The notes under the pieces were generated by a model. The model did no database searches. It was given only the letters and a program-made list of their open reading frames with translations, and had not been told where the DNA came from. The position numbers were made by a program, and so were the translations under genes. A stretch of DNA of 24,206 nucleotides, taken from Sabulitectum sp036743055 (GTDB lineage: Bacteria; Fermentibacterota; Fermentibacteria; Fermentibacterales; JCC-6). The DNA lies in the NCBI GenBank assembly GCA_036743055.1, contig DAINQE010000038.1:1-24206 (forward strand), in the 5' to 3' direction. Of the stretch, positions 14,616 through 22,650 are shown one piece after another. How positions within the stretch are numbered: position 1 is the stretch's first letter; each line of letters opens with the position of its first letter.

Positions 14616-15643
14616 GTGGAGTTCTCGATCTGAGAAGCGATACCTTCTCGGTTCCCTGCGCAGGAATGAGGAAGGCAATTTCGGAGGCCCCTGTTGGGGA
14701 CGATGTTTTCGGTGAGGATCCCACCGTTAACGCCCTGGAAGAGGAAACCGCCGGGCTCCTGGGAAAGGAGGCCGGCCTGTTCGTGCCCTCCGGGACCATG
14801 GGCAACGGCCTTGGAATAAGGGTCCTCACGGAACCCGGCGACCAGGTGCTGTGCGGTTCCAGGAGCCATGTATACAACTACGAAGGAGGCCAGTTCTCAC
14901 TGAACTGCGCCCTTCAGATGCACCGGCTCGACGAGGATGCCGGCGGAATGATACCCATGGAACTGCTTCAGGAAGCCCTGGCGGTGAAGGAAGACATACA
15001 CAGGGCCCCAAGGACCCTCCTTGCCCTGGAGAACACCCACAACCTTCTGGGAGGAGCTGTCCTCCCCGGGGACAGAGTCGCCGCCGCCTGCGAGTACGCC
15101 CATGAAAGGGGCCTCTACACCTATCTCGACGGGGCAAGGCTCTGGCATGCCTCCGTGGCCTCGGAAACCTCACTGGAGGAACTCACCGCCCCGTTCGACA
15201 TGGTCTCAGTCTGCTTTTCCAAGGCCATGGGAGCCCCCGTGGGATCCGTTCTCACCGGAACGGAACCCATGATAGAGATGGCCAGGTGGTACAGGAAGCG
15301 GATGGGTGGAGGCATGCGCCAGGCCGGGATACTCGCCGCCGCCTGCAGGTTCGCCATCCAGGTGAACCTGCCCCGCCTCGGGGAGACCCACGCAATGGCC
15401 AGGAGACTGGCCGATGTCCTTACCGCAACAGGCAGGTTCACCGGTGATCCCGCATCGGTCAGGACCAACATGGTTTACCTGGGAACGCCCCCGGGAGAGG
15501 CACAGTCGGCGGTGAGGCTGCTGGACTCCCTGGGGATAAAGGTGCTCGCCCTGGATAACAGCTCAGTGAGGCTGGTGACGCACCTTTCCATATGCCCTGG
15601 GGCCTTCGAAGCCGCCATGAACAGAATCGAGAAGGAGTTGTAA
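14612..15643 (+). CDS. Low-specificity threonine aldolase-type PLP enzyme
   Basis: A 343-residue fold-type I PLP enzyme matching threonine aldolase, which splits threonine or allo-threonine into glycine and acetaldehyde. Family blocks are LDLRSDTFSVP at the N-terminus, GDDVFGEDPTVNALE (29-43), PSGTMGN, the PLP-contacting YLDGAR (D173) and the Schiff-base lysine in CFSKAMGAPVGS (K204). ENTHN at 140-144 is typical too. The start overlaps the ddl stop (ATGA) and the stop overlaps the next start (TAATG). Its place between ddl and a sugar dehydrogenase next to lpxB is unusual for a plain glycine-producing enzyme. Other beta-elimination or aldol activities within this family are possible. Confidence 0.88.
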   Translation: MSGVLDLRSDTFSVPCAGMRKAISEAPVGDDVFGEDPTVNALEEETAGLLGKEAGLFVPSGTMGNGLGIRVLTEPGDQVLCGSRSHVYNYEGGQFSLNCALQMHRLDEDAGGMIPMELLQEALAVKEDIHRAPRTLLALENTHNLLGGAVLPGDRVAAACEYAHERGLYTYLDGARLWHASVASETSLEELTAPFDMVSVCFSKAMGAPVGSVLTGTEPMIEMARWYRKRMGGGMRQAGILAAACRFAIQVNLPRLGETHAMARRLADVLTATGRFTGDPASVRTNMVYLGTPPGEAQSAVRLLDSLGIKVLALDNSSVRLVTHLSICPGAFEAAMNRIEKEL

Positions 15644-16560
15644 TGAAGGCTGGAGTAGCCGGAGTGGGACATCTTGGGTTCCACCATGCCCGTATACTGA
15701 AAACCCTTGCAGACCAGGTGATGATACATGACACGGATCCCGAGCGACTGGAAAAGGTCTCGAAGGAACTGGGATTAGAAGCCGCCGGCTCACTTTCCGA
15801 GCTGGTTCAGTGGTCAGACGCCCTGGATGTGTCATGCACCACATCCGCCCATTACGATGTTGCCGCGGAGGCCATTTCCAGAAGGGTTCCCGTACTTGTG
15901 GAAAAACCCCTGGCGGCAACGGTGGAGCAGGGCAGGAAGCTGGTGGACCTGGCCGCCGGGAACGGTACACTACTCGCCGTGGGACACATAGAGAGGTTCA
16001 ATCCCGCCATGGCTGCGGTGAGCGATCTCATCCGCACGCCCATCTTCATGGAGGGGCACCGGATGGCAGGTTTCACTCCCAGGTGCACGGATGTGTCGGT
16101 GGTAATGGACCTGATGATACACGACATCGACCTGGTGCTGTGGAAGTCGCCCTCCCCGGTGGCTGAGATACATGCGTCAGGTGTTCCTGTTCTCACCGAC
16201 ACGGTTGACATCTGCAACGCCAGGATAAGGTTCGAGAACGGCGCAGTTGCCAACCTCACCGCCAGCAGGATATCCGCCGAGCCCAAAAGGAAACTCAGGT
16301 TCTTCCAGAAGCACGGGTATGTTTCGGTGGATTTCGGGGAAAGATCCGTAACGGCCCTTACCCTCGAGAACGGTACGATCCTCCCTGCTCCGGTCGAGGT
16401 GCGGAACTACGACGCGCTCACCGCCGAACTGAAGAGTTTCCTGGAAGCGGTTTCCTCCGGCGGCAGGCCGGCGGTGACAGGGGAGGAGGGTCTCAGGGCC
16501 CTCGAGGCCGCCGCGGCCGTCCTGGAAAAGTCCGAACAGAGCATCAGCATACTGAGATGA
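15643..16560 (+). CDS. Gfo/Idh/MocA-family oxidoreductase, possibly a UDP-GlcNAc 3-dehydrogenase (GnnA-like)
   Basis: A 305-residue NAD(P)-dependent sugar dehydrogenase. It begins with a Rossmann motif AGVAGVGHLGFHHA, has the family's VEKPLA motif with the catalytic-site Lys, then VGHIERFNPAM and VVMDLMIHDIDLVLW, where the His/Asp pair lies in the substrate pocket. The ERFNPA and MIHDIDL blocks resemble proteins next to lpxB in other diderms; in Acidithiobacillus and Leptospira the homologue GnnA oxidises UDP-GlcNAc at C3 so that a partner aminotransferase, GnnB, can make an amide-linked lipid A precursor. No GnnB-type gene is visible here. The start at 15643 shares bases with the upstream stop; the end overlaps lpxB as ATGA. 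The family is certain; the specific substrate is inferred. Confidence 0.82.
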   Translation: MKAGVAGVGHLGFHHARILKTLADQVMIHDTDPERLEKVSKELGLEAAGSLSELVQWSDALDVSCTTSAHYDVAAEAISRRVPVLVEKPLAATVEQGRKLVDLAAGNGTLLAVGHIERFNPAMAAVSDLIRTPIFMEGHRMAGFTPRCTDVSVVMDLMIHDIDLVLWKSPSPVAEIHASGVPVLTDTVDICNARIRFENGAVANLTASRISAEPKRKLRFFQKHGYVSVDFGERSVTALTLENGTILPAPVEVRNYDALTAELKSFLEAVSSGGRPAVTGEEGLRALEAAAAVLEKSEQSISILR

Positions 16561-17648
16561 GGCTGCTCGTATCCGCCGGCGAACCCTCCGGGGATCAGAG
16601 GGCGGCCGAGGTCCTGGCCGAGCTCGGTCTCATGACCGGGGTGGAAGCCTTCGGTCTCGGCGGCGGAAAGCTTGCAGAAACGGGCATGGATGTAACCATG
16701 CACATGTCCGGCTACGCTGTGATGGGCTTCACCGAGATCCTGGCGTCCATTCCCCGTTTCCTTGCCCTGGAGGCTGAAATGACGGCGATGGCGGTGGAAA
16801 GGAAGGCGGATGCGGCTCTGCTGGTGGATTATCCGGGGTTCAACATGCGCCTGGGCAGAAGGCTGAGGAAAGCCGGCATTCCGGTGATACAGTACGTGGC
16901 TCCCCAGATGTGGGCATGGGGGAGCTGGAGGACCGGAAAGCTCAGAAAGAGCTGCGATCTCCTGCTCACCCTCTTTCCCTTCGAAGTGGAGTTCTTCCGG
17001 AGAAGGGGGATTAACGCCGTTTTTACCGGCCATCCCCTGAAGGGGAGGATAAGCGGGAACCATACCACCGGGGAGTTACTGGGGCTGCTCCCTGGAAGCA
17101 GGGCCCAGGAGGTCAGGCACCTCCTCGGTCCAATGGTGGAGGCGTACACTATTCTCAGGGAGAGGGGCATGGTCCCGGGGGGCATCCTCGGGGTATCCGA
17201 CCATCTGCCGCCGGAAACCTACTCCATAGCGGAGGGGATACCCGGTCTTGTGATGAAACAGGGATCCCGGGAGGTACTTCAGCAGTCCAGGGCGGCGCTG
17301 GTCTGCTCGGGAACCGCAACGCTGGAGACTGCTCTGCACGGTGTTCCCTTCGTGGTCTGCTACCGCACCGGAACCCTCACCTACGCCCTGGCCAGGCTCC
17401 TGGTCCGCGGGGTTAAGAGGATCGGAATGGCAAGCATCGTGGCGGGAACTGAAGTGGCACCTGAGCTGATACAGGGCCGGGTTACCCCGGATCGAATGGC
17501 GGAAAAGGCCTCTTCGCTCCTTGTATCCGGAAGGGAGAGGGAGGAAGCCGTCAAAAAGCTGAGCCTTGTAAGAGAAGCCCTTGGAGAAGGGAATCCGGCG
17601 GCGAAGGCGGCGACTGAGATTCTCAGGTTCACAGGGGAGGCCCAGTGA
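16557..17648 (+). CDS. lpxB: Lipid-A-disaccharide synthase
   Basis: A 363-residue GT19 enzyme that joins UDP-diacylglucosamine and lipid X into the lipid A disaccharide at the cytoplasmic face of the inner membrane. Signature blocks are SAGEPSGDQRAA at the N-terminus (usual GExSGD), YAVMGFTEIL, LVDYPGFNMRLG, YVAPQMWAWG, VFTGHPL, LLPGSRAQEV and CSGTATLE. Length is slightly below the usual 370-390. Its start overlaps the oxidoreductase stop (ATGA) and its stop overlaps the acyltransferase-WaaA start (GTGA), so it is translationally linked on both sides. Confidence 0.96.
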   Translation: MRLLVSAGEPSGDQRAAEVLAELGLMTGVEAFGLGGGKLAETGMDVTMHMSGYAVMGFTEILASIPRFLALEAEMTAMAVERKADAALLVDYPGFNMRLGRRLRKAGIPVIQYVAPQMWAWGSWRTGKLRKSCDLLLTLFPFEVEFFRRRGINAVFTGHPLKGRISGNHTTGELLGLLPGSRAQEVRHLLGPMVEAYTILRERGMVPGGILGVSDHLPPETYSIAEGIPGLVMKQGSREVLQQSRAALVCSGTATLETALHGVPFVVCYRTGTLTYALARLLVRGVKRIGMASIVAGTEVAPELIQGRVTPDRMAEKASSLLVSGREREEAVKKLSLVREALGEGNPAAKAATEILRFTGEAQ

Positions 17649-19429
17649 ACGCTGAGAAGCTTGCAGGGGCCGGAAGGCTTGCCGTCTCACTCCTCGGCGG
17701 AAGCTGGCGCATCAGGAGGCTCAGGCCGTCCACGGGCATCAGGGGCAGGGGAATCCTCTATGCCTTCTGGCACGGCGTTCAGCTTCCCCTTATCTACACC
17801 CACAGGAACATGGGCATCAGGATAATGATAAGCAGGAGCCGCGACGGAACCCTTGTGTCGTCGGTCTGTGAAAAGATGGGCTTTTCCCCGGTGAGGGGTT
17901 CTTCATCCAGAGGGGGAGTCTCCGCGGCAAGGGAACTTGTAAGGTCGCTTGCGGAGGGTCTTCCAGGCGCAATAACTCCCGACGGCCCCGCTGGACCCGC
18001 CGGTACCGCCAAGCCAGGTGTATCCCTCATACCCTCCAGGAGCCGGGCGCCGGTGGTGCCCTATGGAGTAGGGGCCTTCCCCGCGGTGAGGCTCAACAGC
18101 TGGGACAGGTTCATGATACCGCTTCCCTTCGCAACCCTTGCAGTTGCCGAAGGAAGACCGGTTCCGCCTGGTCTCTGCTCTCCCGGGATCCTCACCGCGG
18201 CCATCGATCAGCAGCAGTCCAGGGCTCAGCTGGCGGTTTCTCCCGGGGCGCGGATACTCGGTGGTATCGCTTCCCTGGCCGGTGGTCTCGCATCTCCGGC
18301 GGCTTCACTGATCCTGCGATCCAGGGACACCGCAGAAAGGCATGAGCGAATGGGACGGATAGCCTGGTGTCACAGTCGCCCGGTGTGGCTTCACGGCGCC
18401 AGCCTCGGCGAACTCAAGGGTCTCCTGCCGGTGACCGAACGACTCAGGGAAATGGACATACCCTTCTTCGTAACGGCCGTTTCTCCCGCGGGAAGGGATC
18501 TGATAAGAAGAAAGGGGTTTCAGGGGTCATACCTTCCCCTGGACATTCCCTCCGCGGTGAACAGATTCCTCGATAGGCTCAGCCCCAGGGCCCTGGTGCT
18601 TGCGGAAACTGAGTTCTGGCCGGTCCTCCTCCGTGAGACAGCTCTCAGGGGAATACCCGCCGGGCTGATCAACGGCAGGCTCTCCGGAAGGAGCCTCCGG
18701 GGATACAGGCTGATGGCTCCACTCTTCACAGGTGTCCTGCGGTGCTTCCGGATCATACTCACCAGGACCGAAGGTGATACCCGGCGCTTCTGCGAACTTG
18801 GGCTTTCCGCCCGTACCGCCGGTGACGGCAAGTCATGGGTAAGACCACCGGACCCGGACCCGGGCTGGAGCAGGATGATAAGCCCCGGTCCCGGTGGAAT
18901 ACTCGTTGCCGGATCCACGAGGAAAGGTGAGGAGAGGGTCATACTGGAAACGGCGAAGCTGACAGGAATGACACCGGTGATAGTCCCGAGACACGATTCC
19001 AGGCTTGATGAGATCCTCGAGCTCTGCAGGGAGGCGGGTTTCCAGCCTGACCTCTGGACCGATTCTCCGGTGGAATCCCGGTGTCTCGTGGTTAACGTCA
19101 AGGGAGTCCTTGCGGCTCTCTATGCCCTGGGCGACCTTGCCTTCGTTGGGGGAACCATAGCACCGGTGGGAGGGCACAACATCCTGGAACCACTGTCCCA
19201 GGGAATTCCAGTGATCGTTGGCCCACACCATCATCACTTCTCGGAGCTTGTAATGAAAGCATCGGAAGCCGGCATGTGCCGGGTTTTCAGCACCCCTTCC
19301 GAGGCCGCTTCCGCCGCGGCGGAGCTGTCCGGGAAACGGGGGGAGTCTCCCGTGGAGTTGCCGGAGAGGGATTTTGGCGCAATTGTCGATGAGCTGCTGG
19401 AACTGCTGGAAGTGACCAATGAGACATAA
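17645..19429 (+). CDS. waaA: Fusion of a DUF374-type acyltransferase with Kdo transferase (WaaA/KdtA)
   Basis: A 594-residue protein with two domains normally encoded separately. Residues about 1-195 are DUF374/LPLAT-like: YAFWHG (H43), SRSRDGTL (D67), VRGSSSRGG (83-91), ITPDGPAGPAG (110-120) and APVVPYG. Residues about 200-594 are Kdo transferase: a hydrophobic stretch (203-223) that may replace the usual membrane anchor, ERHERMGR, VWLHGASLGELKG with the catalytic Glu (about 256), ETEFWPVLL (321-329), VAGSTRKGEE and GGTIAPVGGHNILEP. WaaA adds Kdo from CMP-Kdo to lipid IVA; DUF374 proteins are presumed glycolipid acyltransferases. The reading frame is continuous with no stop between domains. 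Start is GTG within GTGA; the end overlaps lpxK by 11 bp. The number of Kdo residues added cannot be told. Confidence 0.9.
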   Translation: MNAEKLAGAGRLAVSLLGGSWRIRRLRPSTGIRGRGILYAFWHGVQLPLIYTHRNMGIRIMISRSRDGTLVSSVCEKMGFSPVRGSSSRGGVSAARELVRSLAEGLPGAITPDGPAGPAGTAKPGVSLIPSRSRAPVVPYGVGAFPAVRLNSWDRFMIPLPFATLAVAEGRPVPPGLCSPGILTAAIDQQQSRAQLAVSPGARILGGIASLAGGLASPAASLILRSRDTAERHERMGRIAWCHSRPVWLHGASLGELKGLLPVTERLREMDIPFFVTAVSPAGRDLIRRKGFQGSYLPLDIPSAVNRFLDRLSPRALVLAETEFWPVLLRETALRGIPAGLINGRLSGRSLRGYRLMAPLFTGVLRCFRIILTRTEGDTRRFCELGLSARTAGDGKSWVRPPDPDPGWSRMISPGPGGILVAGSTRKGEERVILETAKLTGMTPVIVPRHDSRLDEILELCREAGFQPDLWTDSPVESRCLVVNVKGVLAALYALGDLAFVGGTIAPVGGHNILEPLSQGIPVIVGPHHHHFSELVMKASEAGMCRVFSTPSEAASAAAELSGKRGESPVELPERDFGAIVDELLELLEVTNET

Positions 19430-20498
19430 CGAGATACACGAGAGGATCACCAGACGGGAAGGGCTCTGGCTATGGGTCGCCTGGCTGCTCCTTCCCCTTT
19501 CCTGGCTATATGCCCTGGGAGCCTGGTTCAACAGATTCCGGTTCTCTAAGGGCCTTTTCCCCCGACGGGAATTCAATTCGGTGGTGGTCAGCATTGGCAA
19601 CATCGAAGTTGGCGGAGTGGGGAAGACCCCGGTCACGATAAGGATAGCAGGCAGGCTTGCCCGGACCGGTCTGAAGACCGCTGTGGTGGCAAGGAACCTG
19701 GCGGGGAAGAACCTTCCGCCGGTTGCGGTAAGGCCCGGGCATTCATCCGGAGCCGTTCCCCTTAGCGACGAACCCGTGTTCCTCCGGAGAGCCCTGGGTA
19801 TGGAATGCGACGTCTACGCCGGACCCGACAAGACCGCCGCGGTTGAAAGGGCCGCAAGGGAGATGAAACCCGATGTGATAATCGTAGACGATGGATTTCA
19901 ACACCACAGGCTCAAGAGGGACATTGATGTGGTGGTACTGAACGCGGACCATCCCTTCGGACTGGGAGGGGTTCTTCCAACCGGAACACTGAGGGAATCC
20001 GCCGGAGCCCTGAAGAACGCCGACTACCTGTGGATCAACGGCGTAACCTCAAGGGCTCAGCTCTCCCTGGCGAAAAGGCTCATCGCCTCCCGTAACTGGA
20101 AAGCCCCCTTCATATCCAGCGGTGTGGTTCCGGAAAAACCCCTGAGATATGACGGCACGAGGGACCGTATCGGGAAGGTCGTGGGTTTCTGCGGCATCGG
20201 GAAGCCCGAGGGTTTCAGGCACACGCTGGAGAAGACCGGCTTCAAAGTGGTCAGGTTCCATATTTTTCCCGATCACTGGGAGTACCGCGTGGAAGACCTG
20301 GCGAAGCTCAGGGCCAGCCTGGGCAAGTCCGCCGCGGATTACCTCGTAACCACCGAGAAGGACGCAGCCAGGCTGGGACCTCAGATCATGAAGGAGATGG
20401 ACATAAGGGTGCTGCCGATAACCCTCACCGTTACCGACCCCCTTGCCGAGGACGAACTGATAGGACAGATACTGGAACTTGCAGGGGAGAGAAAATGA
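19419..20498 (+). CDS. lpxK: Tetraacyldisaccharide 4'-kinase
   Basis: A 359-residue LpxK, which phosphorylates the lipid A disaccharide at the 4' position using ATP. An N-terminal amphipathic/hydrophobic segment (about 16-36) fits membrane association. The Walker A motif is SIGNIEVGGVGKTPVT (58-73), SDEPVFL at 116-122 corresponds to the conserved DEP, and IIVDDGFQHHRLKRD (154-168) is the family hallmark. TTEKDAARL occurs near the C-terminus. The segment that usually reads SRGYGG after Walker A is ARNLAGKN here, a marked change. The ATG at 19419 is inside the end of the fusion gene, with GGAAG upstream. It overlaps nadB as ATGA. Confidence 0.94.
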   Translation: MRHNEIHERITRREGLWLWVAWLLLPLSWLYALGAWFNRFRFSKGLFPRREFNSVVVSIGNIEVGGVGKTPVTIRIAGRLARTGLKTAVVARNLAGKNLPPVAVRPGHSSGAVPLSDEPVFLRRALGMECDVYAGPDKTAAVERAAREMKPDVIIVDDGFQHHRLKRDIDVVVLNADHPFGLGGVLPTGTLRESAGALKNADYLWINGVTSRAQLSLAKRLIASRNWKAPFISSGVVPEKPLRYDGTRDRIGKVVGFCGIGKPEGFRHTLEKTGFKVVRFHIFPDHWEYRVEDLAKLRASLGKSAADYLVTTEKDAARLGPQIMKEMDIRVLPITLTVTDPLAEDELIGQILELAGERK

Positions 20499-22081
20499 CA
20501 CGCAGTACCGATGTTCTGATAATAGGCGGCGGAATGGCCGGCCTGGCCTGCGCCCTGGAGCTCCCGGGGGAATACTCGGTGACCGTGCTGAGCAAGAACG
20601 AACTCCCGGCGGGAAGCACATACCTTGCCCAGGGGGGAATGGCGGCGGTTACCTCACCCGAGGACAGCATAGCAAGGCATCTGGAAGACACCTGCAGGGC
20701 CGGAGCGGGGCTGGTGGACCGGGGGGTGGCTGAGAGGATAATCTCCATGGGTCCCTCCCTGGTGGAAAGGCTCGGCGAATGGGGGATATCCCTGGAGGGT
20801 TCCGACGGCGACGGCGGAGGTATGGAGGGGGGACACTCCTTCAGGAGGGTGCTGCACTATTTCGACCAGACCGGAAGGTTCATATCCAGCCATCTGGCGG
20901 AACTCTGCCGGAGCAGGAGCAACATAACCGTTCTTGAGAACGCTTTTGCCATCAATCTGATAACCGCTTCCAGGGAAGCACCCGAGCTGGTTCTCCAGGG
21001 AAGCGACCTCTGCCTGGGCTCATATGTCCTCATCGATGGAGAGGTGATAACCTACCTCTCAGGTGAAACGGTGATAGCCACAGGCGGAGCGGGGAAGGTA
21101 TACAGGTACACCTCTAACCAGGACTCCGCCACCGGGGACGGCATAGCCATGGCTTACAGGGCCGGCCTCACGGTCAGGAACATGGAATTCTACCAGTTCC
21201 ACCCCACCTGCCTGTACCACCCTGAGAAGAGGAACTTCCTGATAACCGAAGCCCTCAGGGGAGAGGGGGCCGTTCTCGTGAACCGGGCAGGGAAGCGGTT
21301 CATGAAGTACTACGACGAAAAGAGAATGGAGCTTGCCCCAAGGGATGTTGTGGCAAGGGCCATCGACAGCGAGATGAAACGCCACGGAACCGACCACATG
21401 CTGCTTGACGCAACCGCCCTTGGGAAGGATTTCCTGGAGGAGCACTTCCCCGAGGTCACCGCGGGTGTCATGAGCGTGGGGATAAGGCCCTGGGAGACTC
21501 CCATACCCGTGGTTCCCGCGGCCCACTACTGCGTGGGGGGGGTGGTGACCGACACCGCCGGCGGAACCGAGATGGCGGGGCTCCGTGTAATAGGCGAAGC
21601 GGCCTCCACCGGTTTCCACGGCGCCAACAGGCTTGGGAGCAACAGTCTCCTGGAAGCCGGCGTGATGGGACTGCTCGCGGCGGGAGAGATGAGCAAGAAG
21701 CTGAGGAAACCCGCGGAGAGGCGTTTCGTCAGGGACTGGTCCTTCGGCAGGGCGGAACCCCTGGAGGAGAGCGTTCTGGTGGATCATTCCTGGGCCAGTC
21801 TCAGGAGCACCATGTGGGATTATGTGGGAATAGTGAGGACGGACAAGAGGCTCCGCAGGGCCCTGAGGATTCTTGAGGTGCTCGCCGAGGAGGTGGAGGA
21901 GGACTACTGGACCCTGCTGCCCACCGTGGAGCAGCTGGAACTCCGCAACCTCACCACCGTTGCGAAGATCATCGTAAGAAGCGCCCTCAAAAGGAGGGAG
22001 AGCGTGGGGCTGCATTTCCTGGCGGACTGCCCGGAACCGTCGCCTGTGGCTACGGATACCATTCTGAAGAAGGACATGTAA
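20495..22081 (+). CDS. nadB: L-aspartate oxidase
   Basis: A 528-residue flavoprotein that oxidises L-aspartate to iminoaspartate, the first step of de novo NAD synthesis. The FAD-binding IIGGGMAGLA is at the N-terminus, followed by STYLAQGGMAAV, HSFRRVLHYFDQTGR (contains the family's H-S...TG block), EFYQFHPTCLY, FLITEALRGEGAVLVN, PRDVVARAI, PAAHYCVGGV and GANRLGSNSLLE. The helical C-terminal domain is present and length is normal. The HPTCL and PAAHY motifs with the shorter C-terminus favour NadB over succinate dehydrogenase/fumarate reductase subunits. No nadA or nadC follows in the window. It overlaps lpxK by 4 bp. Confidence 0.94.
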   Translation: MTRSTDVLIIGGGMAGLACALELPGEYSVTVLSKNELPAGSTYLAQGGMAAVTSPEDSIARHLEDTCRAGAGLVDRGVAERIISMGPSLVERLGEWGISLEGSDGDGGGMEGGHSFRRVLHYFDQTGRFISSHLAELCRSRSNITVLENAFAINLITASREAPELVLQGSDLCLGSYVLIDGEVITYLSGETVIATGGAGKVYRYTSNQDSATGDGIAMAYRAGLTVRNMEFYQFHPTCLYHPEKRNFLITEALRGEGAVLVNRAGKRFMKYYDEKRMELAPRDVVARAIDSEMKRHGTDHMLLDATALGKDFLEEHFPEVTAGVMSVGIRPWETPIPVVPAAHYCVGGVVTDTAGGTEMAGLRVIGEAASTGFHGANRLGSNSLLEAGVMGLLAAGEMSKKLRKPAERRFVRDWSFGRAEPLEESVLVDHSWASLRSTMWDYVGIVRTDKRLRRALRILEVLAEEVEEDYWTLLPTVEQLELRNLTTVAKIIVRSALKRRESVGLHFLADCPEPSPVATDTILKKDM

Positions 22082-22082
22082 A

Positions 22083-22089
22083 GGGGAGG
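22083..22089 (+). promoter_or_regulatory. Ribosome binding site pointing to an AUA start
   Basis: GGGGAGG ends 5 nt before the ATA at 22095. No ATG, GTG or TTG exists in the lipoprotein's frame between the nadB stop and the first codons of the signal peptide. Confidence 0.55.
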
Positions 22090-22094
22090 CAAAG

Positions 22095-22634
22095 ATAAGC
22101 AGGGCCTCGTGTTTTCTGACTGGAGCATGCATTCTCGCCCTGGCGGCGGGCTGTTCATCGGCCCCTGTCTACAGGGGCAGCGGGGTCAGCTGCAGGGGAC
22201 CCATGCCCGTCACCACCGGCTCTTCTTCCGGCGGCCAGACCGCAACGGGCCCCCCTGCTCCGTCTTCCTCCATCGAGCACAGGATGCAGGCCGAGATAGA
22301 CAGCTGGATGGGAACCCCCTATGTTTACGGCGGAACCACGAAGCACGGCGTGGACTGCAGCGCGTTCACCCAGGCCGTTTTCAGGGCTGTGGACATAGAT
22401 ATCCCCAGGAGGGCTTCACGGCAGGCTGCCGCGGCGCAGACTGTATCCCGGGCAAACCTGAGATACGGAGACCTTGTGTTCTTCAACACCTCAGGTTCCG
22501 GCATCTCCCACTGCGGGATTTATCTGGGCAACGGCGAGTTCGTGCACGCCTCCAGCAGCAGGGGGGTGGTCAGGGACCTTCTCAGTCACCCTTACTACGC
22601 CAGCCGCTTCGTCCAGGGCGGCAGGTTTCTCTAG
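22095..22634 (+). CDS. NlpC/P60-family lipoprotein (cell-wall endopeptidase), apparent ATA start
   Basis: Starting at the ATA, 179 residues. The first 20 form a lipoprotein signal peptide: a short basic start, a hydrophobic core (CFLTGACILALAA) and a lipobox-like AAGC with Cys20. The first usual start, ATG at 22203, would remove the whole signal and begin in the linker. The catalytic domain is NlpC/P60: GTPYVYGG, DCSAF (nucleophile C88), SHCGIYLG (H139) and FVHAS (H151), giving the Cys-His-polar triad of peptidoglycan D,L-endopeptidases. The domain is minimal, with no cell-wall-binding repeats. It sits 13 nt after nadB. AUA initiation is rare; a sequencing error for ATG or a recent mutation is equally possible. 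Function call is firm; the start is less so. Confidence 0.85.
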   Translation: MSRASCFLTGACILALAAGCSSAPVYRGSGVSCRGPMPVTTGSSSGGQTATGPPAPSSSIEHRMQAEIDSWMGTPYVYGGTTKHGVDCSAFTQAVFRAVDIDIPRRASRQAAAAQTVSRANLRYGDLVFFNTSGSGISHCGIYLGNGEFVHASSSRGVVRDLLSHPYYASRFVQGGRFL

Positions 22635-22650
22635 CACCGAAGGGCGGCAA

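Noticed and set aside
21059..22132. Long open frame (357 codons) on the minus strand across nadB
   Set aside because: It is antisense to a clear NadB, has no recognisable domain and is His/Pro/Gly-rich, as expected from the complement of GC-rich coding sequence.
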